Positions 26,069-34,949 of a stretch of DNA of 64,000 bases are shown piece after piece. This DNA is from Martinezella calliandrae (lineage in GTDB: Bacteria > Pseudomonadota > Alphaproteobacteria > Rhizobiales > Rhizobiaceae), in NCBI RefSeq assembly GCF_030272695.1, contig NZ_JARFYN010000006.1, positions 62,001 to 126,000 of the forward strand. Reading direction: 5' to 3'. Positions within the stretch are counted from its first letter, which is position 1, and every line of letters begins with the position of its first letter. The translations under genes and the position numbers were made by a program. The notes beneath the pieces were generated by a model. That model was not told where the DNA came from, made no database searches, and saw only the letters and a list, made by a program, of their open reading frames with translations.

Positions 26069-26947
26069 ATGACCGTAACGCCCGAAGACAAGATATACGC
26101 TCTTGGCATTTGGCGCGGACCGATCGAGATTGCTCCGCTCGCGGGTGGCATTACCAATCGCAATTACCTGGTGACCGACGGTGCCCAGCACTTCGTCGTC
26201 AGACTAGGAACGGACATTCCAGTTCACCATATCAGCCGTGCCAACGAGTTGGCCGCGAGCAAAGCCGCACATGCAGCCGGGCTCTCGCCCGCTGTCATAC
26301 ACTTTGAGCCGGGTGTCCTTGTACTGGATTACATCGATGCCAAACCACTTGCGGCGAAGGATATTCGCGACCCCCAGATGCTGGCGCGCATTGTACCGCT
26401 TGTTCGCTCCTGCCACCAGAATGTCGCGAAATATTTTCGTGGCGCCGGCGTGATTTTCTGGGTTTTCCACGTGGTGCGCGACTATGCCGCCGTTCTCGAA
26501 GAGGGCGGTAGTCGCCATAGTGCGTTGCTTCCTTCTTTCCTCGATATTGCCGAGCGACTGGAGCAGGCTGCCAAGCCTTTCGACATTGCTTTCGGCCATA
26601 ATGACCTGCTGGCTGGCAATTTCCTCGACGATGGAAAAAGGCTTTGGCTGATCGATTGGGACTATGCCGGCTTCAACACGCCGCTCTTCGACCTTGGCGG
26701 CCTTGCATCCAACAACGAGCTCTCCGTCGACCAGGAAACGGTGATGCTGGAGGCCTATTTCGAGGCGCCGGCAGGCGACGGTCTGCGCCGGCGCTATCAG
26801 GCAATGAAATGCGCCTCGCTGCTGCGCGAGGCGATGTGGAGCATGGTTTCTGAAATCCATTCCCATATCAATTTCGATTATTCAGCCTATACGAGCGAAA
26901 ATTTGGCGCGATTTGAACGCGCATATCAATCATTCCGGAGTTTATGA
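26069..26947 (+). CDS. Choline/ethanolamine kinase-like phosphotransferase
   Basis: The 292-residue protein belongs to the aminoglycoside phosphotransferase/choline kinase superfamily. The glycine-rich loop is ITNRNYLVTDG near residue 30. The catalytic Brenner motif is FGHNDLLAGNFLDDG near 180, followed by LIDWDYAGFNTPLFDLG with the metal-binding aspartate. The start has GGAGGAGGG directly upstream; a longer frame from 26000 adds hydrophobic residues without support. It is 9 nt before the dehydrogenase gene, so the two probably act on one choline- or ethanolamine-derived compound. Confidence 0.88.
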   Translation: MTVTPEDKIYALGIWRGPIEIAPLAGGITNRNYLVTDGAQHFVVRLGTDIPVHHISRANELAASKAAHAAGLSPAVIHFEPGVLVLDYIDAKPLAAKDIRDPQMLARIVPLVRSCHQNVAKYFRGAGVIFWVFHVVRDYAAVLEEGGSRHSALLPSFLDIAERLEQAAKPFDIAFGHNDLLAGNFLDDGKRLWLIDWDYAGFNTPLFDLGGLASNNELSVDQETVMLEAYFEAPAGDGLRRRYQAMKCASLLREAMWSMVSEIHSHINFDYSAYTSENLARFERAYQSFRSL

Positions 26948-26956
26948 GGTGATGCG

Positions 26957-29404
26957 ATGAAAGAACTGCCCCAAACAGCGAAGGCGGTCGTCATCGGCGG
27001 CGGTATCGTCGGCTGTTCGACAGCCTACCATCTTGCCAAGCTCGGGCTGACCGACACCGTCCTTCTGGAGCGAAAGCAACTGACCTCAGGCACCACGTTC
27101 CATGCCGCCGGTCTCGTTGGGCAATTGCGGACTAGTGCCAATATCACGCAGATGCTCGGCTATTCCGTCGAACTCTATAAGAGGCTGGAGGCCGAGACCG
27201 GGCTTGCCACCGGCTGGAAGATGAATGGCGGTTTGCGCCTTGCCTGCAACGAAGCACGCTGGACGGAGGTAAAAAGACAGGCGACGACGGCGCAATCCTT
27301 CGGACTGCAGATGCATCTGCTGACGCCCAAGGAAGCTTTCGATCACTGGCCGCTGATGGATATCGACGATCTGGTCGGTGCGGCCTATCTGCCGACCGAC
27401 GGACAGGCCAATCCCTCCGATATCACGCAGGCGCTGGCCAAGGGCGCGCGCATGGCCGGCGTTTCCATTTTCGAGGACACCGAAGTCCTCGATCTGGAAA
27501 TCGACAAGGGCAAAATCCGTGCGGTCATCACCGCCAAAGGCCGCATCGAATGCGAGCGCGTCGTGGTCTGCGCCGGGCAGTGGACGAGGAGTTTTGCTGC
27601 GCGCTTCGGCGTCAACGTGCCACTCGTGTCCGTCGAGCATCAGTATCTCGTCACCGAATCCTTCGGTGTGCCCTCAAACCTGCCGACGCTGCGCGATCCC
27701 GACAGGTTGACCTATTACAAGGAAGAGGTCGGCGGATTGGTCATGGGCGGTTATGAGCCGAATCCGATCCCTTGGGCGATCGACGGCATTCCCAAGGAGT
27801 TTCACTACACGCTGCTCGATAGCAACTTCAATCATTTCGAGCAGATCATGGAGCAGGCTCTGATGCGTGTGCCGGCGCTGCAGACGGCGGGCATCAAGCA
27901 GCTTCTGAACGGGCCGGAGAGCTTTACGCCCGACGGCAATTTCATCCTCGGCGAAGCGCCGGAGCTTCGGAACTTCTTCGTCGGCGCCGGCTTCAACGCC
28001 TTCGGCATTGCTTCCGCGGGCGGGGCTGGCATGGCGCTCGCCGAGTGGGTGGTGAAGGGCGAGCCGCCCTATGATCTCTGGCCGGTCGACATCAGGCGCT
28101 TCGGTCGCCCACATTTCGATACGGATTGGGTGCGCACTCGCACGCTCGAAGCCTATGGCAAGCACTACACCATGGCCTGGCCATTCGAGGAGCAGTCGAG
28201 TGGCCGCCCCTGCCGCAAGTCGCCGCTCTACGATCGGCTGAAGGCGCAGGGCGCCTGTTTCGGCGAAAAGCTCGGCTGGGAGCGGCCGAATTGGTTCGCC
28301 GACCTTTTTGCCGGCGAGGAGCCGAAGGACATCTACACCTATGGCCGCCAGAACTGGTTCGATGCCGTCGGGCGTGAGCACAGGGCGGTGCGCGAGGCGG
28401 CCGTGATCTTCGATCAGACCTCGTTTGCAAAATTCGTTTTGAAGGGACGAGATGCCGAAGCGACGCTCTCCTGGATCGCCGCCAACGACGTCGCCAAGCC
28501 GGTCGGCGCCCTGACCTATACGCAGATGCTGAACGACAGGGGCGGTATTGAATGCGATGTCACCGTGGCGCGTGTCGCCGAGAACGAATTCTGCATCACC
28601 ACGGGCACCGGCTTCGCCACGCATGATTTCGACTGGATCGCCAGGAATATTCCGGCCGAGCTGCATGCCGAACTGGTGGATATCACCTCCGCCTATTCCG
28701 TGCTGTCGCTGATGGGACCGAATTCGCGCAGAGTGTTGGAAGCCGTCACCTCGGATGATGTATCTAATGCGGCATTTCCTTTCCTGCGCGTGAAGACCAT
28801 CGGCATCGCCGGTTGCCCGGTTCGCGCGCTGCGCGTGACCTATGTCGGCGAGCTCGGTTACGAGCTGCATGTGCCGGTGGAGTATGCGGCCACCGTCTAC
28901 GACGCTCTGATGGCCGCCGGCCGCGAGCACGGTTTGGCCAATGCCGGCTACCGCGCGATCGAAAGCTGCCGGCTGGAAAAGGGATATCGTGCCTGGGGTT
29001 CCGACATCGGTCCCGATCACACGCCAGTCGAGGCAGGACTGAGCTGGGCGGTGAAGATGAGGAAGAATATCGCTTTCCGCGGCCGGCAAGCCATCGAGCG
29101 ACAACTGGCTTCGGGGGTGAAGAAGTTGCTCGCCTGCTTCGTGCCTGATAATCCAGAAACCGTGCTCCTCGGCCGCGAGACAATCTATCGCAACGGCCAG
29201 CGCGTCGGCTGGCTATCGAGCGGCGGCTACGGTTACACGATCGGCAAGCCGATCGGCTACGGCTACGTCCGCGATCCCGATGGCGTGACCGAGGATTTTG
29301 TGCTCAGCGGCCAGTACGAGCTCGATGTCGCGCAGCAGCGCGTGCCTTGCCGGGTGTCGCTGAAGCCGCTCTACGATCCGCAGATGGCGCGGATCAAGGA
29401 TTGA
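26957..29404 (+). CDS. FAD-dependent dimethylglycine/sarcosine dehydrogenase-like enzyme
   Basis: The 815-residue protein has an N-terminal DAO-type FAD domain (VVIGGGIVGCSTAYHLAKLG) with GTTFHAAGLVG, where the histidine matches the covalent flavin site of dimethylglycine dehydrogenase. The FAO_M linker follows. The C-terminal half is GcvT-like and folate-binding (DQTSFAKFVLKG; LMGPNSRRVLEAV; VTYVGELGYELHVP; YRAIESCRLEKGYRAWGSDI). The architecture matches enzymes that demethylate N-methylglycines and pass the carbon to tetrahydrofolate. The exact substrate is open. Confidence 0.92.
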   Translation: MKELPQTAKAVVIGGGIVGCSTAYHLAKLGLTDTVLLERKQLTSGTTFHAAGLVGQLRTSANITQMLGYSVELYKRLEAETGLATGWKMNGGLRLACNEARWTEVKRQATTAQSFGLQMHLLTPKEAFDHWPLMDIDDLVGAAYLPTDGQANPSDITQALAKGARMAGVSIFEDTEVLDLEIDKGKIRAVITAKGRIECERVVVCAGQWTRSFAARFGVNVPLVSVEHQYLVTESFGVPSNLPTLRDPDRLTYYKEEVGGLVMGGYEPNPIPWAIDGIPKEFHYTLLDSNFNHFEQIMEQALMRVPALQTAGIKQLLNGPESFTPDGNFILGEAPELRNFFVGAGFNAFGIASAGGAGMALAEWVVKGEPPYDLWPVDIRRFGRPHFDTDWVRTRTLEAYGKHYTMAWPFEEQSSGRPCRKSPLYDRLKAQGACFGEKLGWERPNWFADLFAGEEPKDIYTYGRQNWFDAVGREHRAVREAAVIFDQTSFAKFVLKGRDAEATLSWIAANDVAKPVGALTYTQMLNDRGGIECDVTVARVAENEFCITTGTGFATHDFDWIARNIPAELHAELVDITSAYSVLSLMGPNSRRVLEAVTSDDVSNAAFPFLRVKTIGIAGCPVRALRVTYVGELGYELHVPVEYAATVYDALMAAGREHGLANAGYRAIESCRLEKGYRAWGSDIGPDHTPVEAGLSWAVKMRKNIAFRGRQAIERQLASGVKKLLACFVPDNPETVLLGRETIYRNGQRVGWLSSGGYGYTIGKPIGYGYVRDPDGVTEDFVLSGQYELDVAQQRVPCRVSLKPLYDPQMARIKD

Positions 29405-29850
29405 TCACGCAAAGACTTGTCTGAGGGGGGTGGTGACTTTGGCCGGTTTGCGCCGCCAGAAGCGGCCGTTATAACGCCAACGACGGGTTCCTTTAGAGGA
29501 CGACGTGCTGTCGTTCAGATTGGGTCTTTGATATCAGGGCCGTACCTGTAAGTGCCGTCCCACTCGACAACGTCTTTTGGCCGAATTCGCTTGAAATGGG
29601 ATTTCACCGGTAGCCCTGTCACGTCGCTTGCCGTACGATCTGCCGGCTGCCTTGATTGAGATTGATAGGCAATATGCTGTGCACTTGGGCCGGAAGTCGC
29701 CGCAATTGGCATTTGCCGCGTGAGATTGGAAACAGGCCGTGCTACCTCTCAAAAACTGTGATCTCCCTGTCGCCGCACCAGCCATTTTCTTGACTTGCCT
29801 TCCCTTTCATCCTCAATCGACATGCTGACAAAAGATAAAGGCGAGGGACG
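29405..29850. other. Intergenic stretch with no supported gene
   Basis: This 446-bp gap has short open frames only. One on the minus strand (29515-29712, ending in a KDVVEWDGTYRYG block) looks slightly protein-like but has no ribosome-binding site, so it is not called. No terminator or repeat was seen. Confidence 0.4.
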
Positions 29851-30552
29851 ATGGCGGAGGCGGGCGTCAAGCTGGAGGAAAGCTGGAAAGAGGCGCTGTC
29901 GGAGGAATTCGTCAGCCCTTATATGCAGCAGCTCAAATCCTTTCTTGTTGAAGAAAAGCAGCGCGGCAAGGTGATCTTTCCGCGCGGCAGCGAATATTTC
30001 CGAGCCTTGGACCTGACGCCGCTCGATGAAGTGCAGGTCGTGATCCTCGGGCAGGATCCCTATCATGGCATCGGCCAGGCGCATGGCCTGTGCTTCAGCG
30101 TTCGTCCAGGCGTGCGCATTCCGCCGTCGCTGGTCAATATCTACAAGGAACTGGAAACCGATCTCGGCATTCCGCCGGCACGCCACGGCTTTCTGGAAAG
30201 CTGGGCGAGGCAGGGTGTATTGCTGCTCAACAGCGTGCTCACGGTCGAGGAATCCCAGGCCGCCTCGCATCAGGGCAAGGGCTGGGAACGCTTCACTGAC
30301 GCTGTCATTGGCCGCGTCAATGACGAATGCGACGGCGTCGTCTTCATGTTGTGGGGCTCCTACGCGCAGAAGAAAGCCGCCTTCGTCGATACCGAGCGGC
30401 ATCTCGTGCTGAAAGCCGCGCATCCGTCGCCTCTTTCAGCCCATAACGGCTTCCTCGGCTGCCGGCACTTCTCCAAAGCCAATGCCTATTTGAGCGAGCA
30501 CGGCAGGGATCCGATCGACTGGGCTCTGCCGAGTGATCCGGGCAATGGCTGA
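29851..30552 (+). CDS. ung: Uracil-DNA glycosylase
   Basis: The 233-residue protein matches family-1 UDG in length and motifs. [14 protein letters not shown] near residue 67 holds the catalytic aspartate. [10 protein letters not shown] lies near 126, and [14 protein letters not shown] near 190 holds the catalytic histidine and the DNA-intercalation loop. It removes uracil from DNA at the start of base-excision repair. A GAGGGA ribosome-binding site precedes the ATG. It appears to be a single-gene unit. Confidence 0.97.
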   Translation: MAEAGVKLEESWKEALSEEFVSPYMQQLKSFLVEEKQRGKVIFPRGSEYFRALDLTPLDEVQVVILGQDPYHGIGQAHGLCFSVRPGVRIPPSLVNIYKELETDLGIPPARHGFLESWARQGVLLLNSVLTVEESQAASHQGKGWERFTDAVIGRVNDECDGVVFMLWGSYAQKKAAFVDTERHLVLKAAHPSPLSAHNGFLGCRHFSKANAYLSEHGRDPIDWALPSDPGNG

Positions 30553-30573
30553 TGCATTGAACGACTGCCTTTT

Positions 30574-30596
30574 ATTGTTCAACGATCAGAAACAAT
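30574..30596. promoter_or_regulatory. Inverted repeat ATTGTT-N11-AACAAT before the dioxygenase gene
   Basis: Six-bp arms lie 97 nt before the dioxygenase start, within a 140-bp promoter region. It could be a regulator site; no regulator gene is adjacent. Confidence 0.3.
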
Positions 30597-30692
30597 CCGT
30601 TTGGCTATTGGGGGCTATCGAAAAGCGGCCTCTGAGACCATCTTCTGCTCATCAGAAACGCCTGCTGTTGCGGGCGAGACAAGGGGTTAAAG

Positions 30693-31625
30693 ATGCTCAC
30701 TCAGATCAAGGGCCTTCACCACGTTACGTCGATGGCGGAAGATGCCCGCACCAACAATAAGTTCTTCACGAATACTCTTGGCCTGCGCCGTGTGAAGAAG
30801 ACCGTCAATTTCGATGCGCCGGATGTCTATCACCTTTACTATGGTGACGAGATCGGTACCCCAGGTACGGTCATGACCTATTTCCCGTTCCCGAAGATGG
30901 CGCGCGGCCGTCCGGGTACCGGCGAAGTCGGCAATACCTTATTCTCCGTTCCGGAAGGCTCAATCGGTTATTGGACCGAACGGCTCGGCAAGCAGGGCGT
31001 CGAAGCTCTGAAGACCGATGAATCCTTCGGCCAGAAGCGCCTGCATTTCGCCGGTCCGGATGGTGACGGCTTTGCGCTTGTCGAGGTCAAGGACGATCAT
31101 CGCGAGCCCTGGACGCATGGCGGGGTCGATGCCGAACACGCCATCAGAGGCTTTCATTCCGTCGCCATGCGGCTGCGGGACGAGGGCGCAACGGGCGAAC
31201 TGCTGAAGTATATGGGCTATGAAGTGGTCGATACGCATGAAGGCGTCAAGCGGCTGGCTATTCCCGGCGGCAACGGCGCAGATTTCGTCGACCTCGAAAC
31301 CATGCCGAACATCGGCCGTGCGCTTCCCGGAGCGGGTTCTGTCCACCACGTTGCCTTTGCCGTCGAGAACCGCGCAAAGCAACTCGAAGTACGCAAGGCG
31401 CTGATGGATACGGGATATCAGGTCACGCCGGTCATCGACCGCGATTACTTCTGGGCGATCTATTTCCGCACGCCGGGCGGCGTGCTGTTCGAAGTCGCCA
31501 CCAACGAGCCCGGTTTCAACCGCGACGAAGATACGGCCCATCTCGGCGAGGCGCTGAAGCTGCCGGAACAGCACGCTCATCTGCGCGCACTGCTCGAGCA
31601 GCATCTCGAACCGCTGGACGCCTAA
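30693..31625 (+). CDS. VOC-family ring-cleaving dioxygenase (MhqO-like)
   Basis: The 310-residue protein has two glyoxalase/bleomycin-type modules, starting at GLHHVTSMAEDARTN and GFHSVAMRLRDEG, with likely metal ligands in HHVT, VHHVAF and LFEVATNEPGF. It resembles MhqO/LinE-type enzymes that open hydroquinones or catechols or detoxify quinones. The gene 14 nt downstream encodes an MhqD-like hydrolase, the same pairing used for quinone protection in Bacillus (known there, inference here). Confidence 0.88.
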   Translation: MLTQIKGLHHVTSMAEDARTNNKFFTNTLGLRRVKKTVNFDAPDVYHLYYGDEIGTPGTVMTYFPFPKMARGRPGTGEVGNTLFSVPEGSIGYWTERLGKQGVEALKTDESFGQKRLHFAGPDGDGFALVEVKDDHREPWTHGGVDAEHAIRGFHSVAMRLRDEGATGELLKYMGYEVVDTHEGVKRLAIPGGNGADFVDLETMPNIGRALPGAGSVHHVAFAVENRAKQLEVRKALMDTGYQVTPVIDRDYFWAIYFRTPGGVLFEVATNEPGFNRDEDTAHLGEALKLPEQHAHLRALLEQHLEPLDA

Positions 31626-31639
31626 TTACGGGGGTTATC

Positions 31640-32251
31640 ATGACGAATGCGACCTATGTGCACCGGGTGAAGCCCGGTGCACCCGGTAAGCCTATTCTCT
31701 TCACCTTCCACGGTACGGGTGGCGACGAGAACCAATTCTTCGATTTCGCCAGCCGCCTGCTGCCGGAAGCGACCATCGTCTCGCCACGTGGCGACGTCTC
31801 GGAATATGGCGCAGCGCGCTTTTTCCGGCGTACGGGTGAGGGGGTCTACGACATGGCGGATCTTGCCCGCGCCACGGAGAAGATGGCCACCTATGTCAAA
31901 GGCCTAGCCGTAGACCACGGTGCCTCGCAGGTGCTCGGCCTCGGTTTCTCCAATGGAGCCAATATTCTCGCCAATGTGCTGATCGAGCATGGCGAGCTCT
32001 TCGACGCCGCCGTGCTGATGCATCCGCTGATCCCGTTTCAGCCGCGCGACAACGAAAAGCTCGACGGTAGGCGAGTGCTGATCACCGCCGGCGAACGCGA
32101 CCCGATCTCGCCGGCGCCGGTGACCAAGGCACTGGCGGATTATTTTTCCCGGCAGAAGGCCGAGGTAAGGCTCGACTGGCATTCGGGCGGCCACGACATC
32201 CGCCAGAACGAGATCGAAGCGATCCACAGCTTCTTCGCACCCTACGCGTAA
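31640..32251 (+). CDS. Alpha/beta hydrolase, phospholipase/carboxylesterase-like (MhqD-like)
   Basis: The 203-residue protein is a compact carboxylesterase with a complete triad: nucleophile in GLGFSNGANI near residue 100, aspartate in TAGERDPISP near 155, histidine in SGGHDIRQNE near 187. HGTGGDENQF near 24 is the oxyanion motif. It is cotranscribed with the ring-cleaving dioxygenase and probably processes its product or a quinone adduct. Confidence 0.9.
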   Translation: MTNATYVHRVKPGAPGKPILFTFHGTGGDENQFFDFASRLLPEATIVSPRGDVSEYGAARFFRRTGEGVYDMADLARATEKMATYVKGLAVDHGASQVLGLGFSNGANILANVLIEHGELFDAAVLMHPLIPFQPRDNEKLDGRRVLITAGERDPISPAPVTKALADYFSRQKAEVRLDWHSGGHDIRQNEIEAIHSFFAPYA

Positions 32252-32302
32252 ATGCGGGCAAAGCTTTGGGCGCATGGCAGTCATCGACCGCTGTGCGCCC
32301 AG

Positions 32303-32728
32303 CTATTTTCCGATCATGATCAACATCGCCTTTGCTTGCGCATCAGCTGCCTGCCTGCCGGCCTGATCGATATAGCCCGATCCGCAGAAATGCTCGAGAT
32401 TGATGGTGTCGGCGCTATCCGTTTCCGAGTGCCCGGATTTTGCGATCACGATTTGCCATGCGCAGCCGAGGATCTTGTCTGGCTGGATCGCGTTGTCGCA
32501 GCCTGTACTCAGGCAGAACGCCACATTTCGTTGCGCCCGATATTTCCCTGCAATGGCGGCGCCAAATTCGGTTTTCCAACTATCCCGTGTCTTCCGGCAA
32601 GCGCTTGGAACGCTGCTTTGGCTGCATTCCGCCAAGGGATTGATAAAGGTTTCGGCGGCGGGCCATGGTACGGCATCCACCAAGCTCACACAGCCGCATG
32701 CAAATAGGCTTGCCAGCAAAAGCTGCAT
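32303..32728 (-). CDS. Small secreted cysteine-containing protein of unknown function
   Basis: This 141-residue protein starts MQLLLASLFACGCVSLVDAV after a GGGAGAGGGAGAATCA leader. The N-terminus is a short signal peptide, with LFAC as a possible lipobox, although no basic residue precedes the hydrophobic core. The rest has six cysteines (in AECSQ, SACRK, FCLSTGC, LGCAW and HFCGSG), which suggests disulfides in the periplasm. I do not recognise the family. A longer frame to 32845 lacks a ribosome-binding site. Confidence 0.65.
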   Translation of the reverse strand: MQLLLASLFACGCVSLVDAVPWPAAETFINPLAECSQSSVPSACRKTRDSWKTEFGAAIAGKYRAQRNVAFCLSTGCDNAIQPDKILGCAWQIVIAKSGHSETDSADTINLEHFCGSGYIDQAGRQAADAQAKAMLIMIGK

Positions 32729-32978
32729 TGATTCTCCCTCTCCCGAAACTTGCCACACCGTAAGGACACTCAAAATATCCGCAAGACGGACGGGCTGTTT
32801 CCTGTTGAATTCGCCGGAAGCCTGGCAGCGATAAATCAGGTACACAAATATAAGCGTGGCACTCCTGCAACCGCCGCACTTCTTCTTGCATTCGCGTCAC
32901 GCCGCGCCGCAAGCTCTGCTTGTCGCTCGTCCCGGCGCTCGCTAATAGTCGAAGCCTAAAAGGGTTGGGGGATTCGTC

Positions 32979-33875
32979 GTGACGCTGGCGGAGCAGCAGC
33001 AATATCGGCTGGGCGTAATCTATGTGGCGTGCTCAGCCCTGGCTTGGTCGAGCTCCGGCCTGTTCGTGCGCTCGATCCATGCGGATTTGATGACCATCCT
33101 CTTTTGTCGCGGCATCGTCTCGGGCCTCGGCGTCTTTGCTCTGTTCTTCTATCTTGAGCGCGGCAGGGCCTGGCGCATTCTTCGCGCCATGCGTTGGCCG
33201 TCGCTGGCGGCGACGGTGTTTTCCACCGCGTCGATGATCAGCGGCATTGGCTCGATCTATTATACCTCCGTCGCCGATGCGATGGTCATCTATGCGACCG
33301 TGCCCTTCGTCACTGCGGGTGTCGCCTATGTCTTCATCAGGGAGCGTCCAAGCATGGCGACCTTGGTTGCCAGCGCCGTGGCTCTTGTCGGGGTGCTCGT
33401 CATGCTCTCCGGCGATGCGGGTGATAGCGGTGGTTGGCTCGGCAAGGTCCTGGCGGGCATCATGACGGTTACGGTCGCCGGCCTTGCCGTCGTCATGCGC
33501 CAGCACCGAGATGTGCCGATGCTGCCGGCGATGGCCTTGTCTGCCTGGCTCTGCTCCTTCATCACCTTCTGGTTCGCTTCGCCGATGCTGGTGTCGGGAC
33601 ATGATCTCGGCCTGATCATCGCCTTCGGCATCATTCAGAACGCCATGGGTCTTAGCCTTTATACTTTCGGCGCGCGGCTGATACCGGCTGCCGATGCGAG
33701 CCTTCTGACCTCGCTCGAGGTGCCGCTGACGCCATTGTGGGTCTGGATCTTCCTCGCCGAGCGGCCGTCGCAGCCGACCTTGATCGGCGGCGCGATCGTG
33801 CTTGCAGCGCTCTTCGGCCATATCCTGCTGGAAGTCCGGCGAAACCGGGCAGTAGAGCCGGCGCAGGTGCTCTGA
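32979..33875 (+). CDS. EamA/DMT-superfamily transporter
   Basis: From a GTG start (GGGGGA 6 nt upstream) the 298-residue protein has about ten helices in two EamA repeats (ACSALAWSSSGLFVRSI near residue 18; GIIQNAMGLSLYTFGARLI near 215; SLEVPLTPLWVWIFLAERP near 247). The family moves small metabolites across the inner membrane. Nothing next to it names the substrate. A RidA gene follows 60 nt later on the same strand. Confidence 0.9.
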   Translation: MTLAEQQQYRLGVIYVACSALAWSSSGLFVRSIHADLMTILFCRGIVSGLGVFALFFYLERGRAWRILRAMRWPSLAATVFSTASMISGIGSIYYTSVADAMVIYATVPFVTAGVAYVFIRERPSMATLVASAVALVGVLVMLSGDAGDSGGWLGKVLAGIMTVTVAGLAVVMRQHRDVPMLPAMALSAWLCSFITFWFASPMLVSGHDLGLIIAFGIIQNAMGLSLYTFGARLIPAADASLLTSLEVPLTPLWVWIFLAERPSQPTLIGGAIVLAALFGHILLEVRRNRAVEPAQVL

Positions 33876-33935
33876 GCGCCTTGCCCAGTTGCCGGTGAAA
33901 TGCTGAAATCGGCGCGACCAATGGGAACCGATAGA

Positions 33936-34325
33936 ATGAAAAAGATCATCAATCCGCCAGCCGTCCGCCGCCCCTTCGGCAACTACAATCACGGCCTGCT
34001 GGTGCCGCCGGGCGCGAGTCTCTTGGTCACGTCAGGCCAGCTTGGTATCGCCCTTGGTGACAGCGTTCCATCTGACATCACGAGCCAGGCCGAGCTCTGC
34101 TTTTTGGCGATCAAGGCGATCCTCGAAGAGGCGGATATGAGTTTCGCCGACGTCATCCGCATTTCCGGCTTCGTCACCAGACGCGAGGATTTCCCTGCCT
34201 ATATGGCCGTGCGTGACCGATATACGCTCGATCCGAAGCCGGTCTCGACACTGATCATCGTCGGTGGGTTTACGCGGCCGGAGTTTCTCGTGGAGGTCGA
34301 GGTAACGGCGGCGAAGGTGATGTGA
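33936..34325 (+). CDS. RidA family (YjgF/YER057c/UK114) protein
   Basis: The 129-residue protein fits the RidA family in length and blocks: HGLLVPPGASLLVTSGQLGI near residue 18, ITSQAELCFLAIKAILEEA near 48, and RDRYTLDPKPVSTLIIVGG near 95. RidA proteins hydrolyse reactive enamines and imines released by PLP or amine-oxidising enzymes. The usual C-terminal arginine block is altered (GGFTRPEFLVEVE), so it may be a non-RidA subgroup member. The ATG at 33936 was chosen over two upstream in-frame ATGs by family length. It is convergent with the catabolic operon. Confidence 0.85.
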   Translation: MKKIINPPAVRRPFGNYNHGLLVPPGASLLVTSGQLGIALGDSVPSDITSQAELCFLAIKAILEEADMSFADVIRISGFVTRREDFPAYMAVRDRYTLDPKPVSTLIIVGGFTRPEFLVEVEVTAAKVM

Positions 34326-34367
34326 GGGAAAACCTCCGTGGCAAACCGTGCTCCGTCTGTTCGCCGA

Positions 34368-34949
34368 TCAGAAGCGCTCCATCTCCCGCCGCACCCTCTC
34401 CAGAAAACGCTTTCTCGTCTCTTCCGTCGAACGGTTCATGTCGTATTGGGCGAGGAAGACGACGGGAGCGAAGGGTTTGATCATGGCGCGGAGCATGCGC
34501 TTGATGATTTTCTTCGGCGGATTGCCGACGATGAAGGCGCGAAAAGGATCGGCGCCATAGGTCATCACAGCGCCGAGCTTTCGGATATGCCGTAGCTTCG
34601 AAGTCACCTTGCCGTTCACGAGTTCGAAGGTGACGCCCGGCAGCCAGACGCGGTCGAAGTAGCCTTTCAGGATCGCTGGAAAGCCGAAATTCCAGACCGG
34701 CGTGACAATAACCAGTGCTTCGGCGCGCTGGAGCCGCTCGACATAGGATTTCACCGCTTCGGTATTCATTGGATAGTCGTGGTAAATCATCCGATCATGG
34801 CGCGATAGCACGGGGTCGAAGCCCTCGGCGTAGAGGTTGCAGTCGTCGACCTCGTGCCCGGCTGCCTTCAGGCTCTCGATCGTCTGCCGGTGCAGGGCCG
34901 CACCAAAACTCTCTTCGACGGGATGCGAATGGAGCACGAGAACCCTCAT
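34368..34949 (-). CDS. NAD(P)H-dependent flavodoxin-fold oxidoreductase
   Basis: The 193-residue protein begins MRVLVLHSHPVEESFGAALH, a flavodoxin-like NQO1/KefF-type fold. It has EALVIVTPVWNFGFPAILKG, then YFDRVWLPG, near residue 80, which contact FMN and the substrate. Such enzymes reduce quinones or supply electrons. The start overlaps the stop of the FAD oxidoreductase gene (ATGA) and has a GGAGG site, so it belongs to the ABC/amidohydrolase operon. Its role in the pathway is unknown. Confidence 0.9.
   Translation of the reverse strand: MRVLVLHSHPVEESFGAALHRQTIESLKAAGHEVDDCNLYAEGFDPVLSRHDRMIYHDYPMNTEAVKSYVERLQRAEALVIVTPVWNFGFPAILKGYFDRVWLPGVTFELVNGKVTSKLRHIRKLGAVMTYGADPFRAFIVGNPPKKIIKRMLRAMIKPFAPVVFLAQYDMNRSTEETRKRFLERVRREMERF

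Noticed and set aside
27674..29104. Minus-strand open frame of 476 codons inside the dehydrogenase gene
   Set aside because: The sense strand encodes a complete dimethylglycine dehydrogenase-like protein; the antisense frame has shadow composition.
29515..29712. Small minus-strand frame of 65 codons in the gap before ung
   Set aside because: There is no ribosome-binding site and no recognisable family; the composition is only slightly protein-like.
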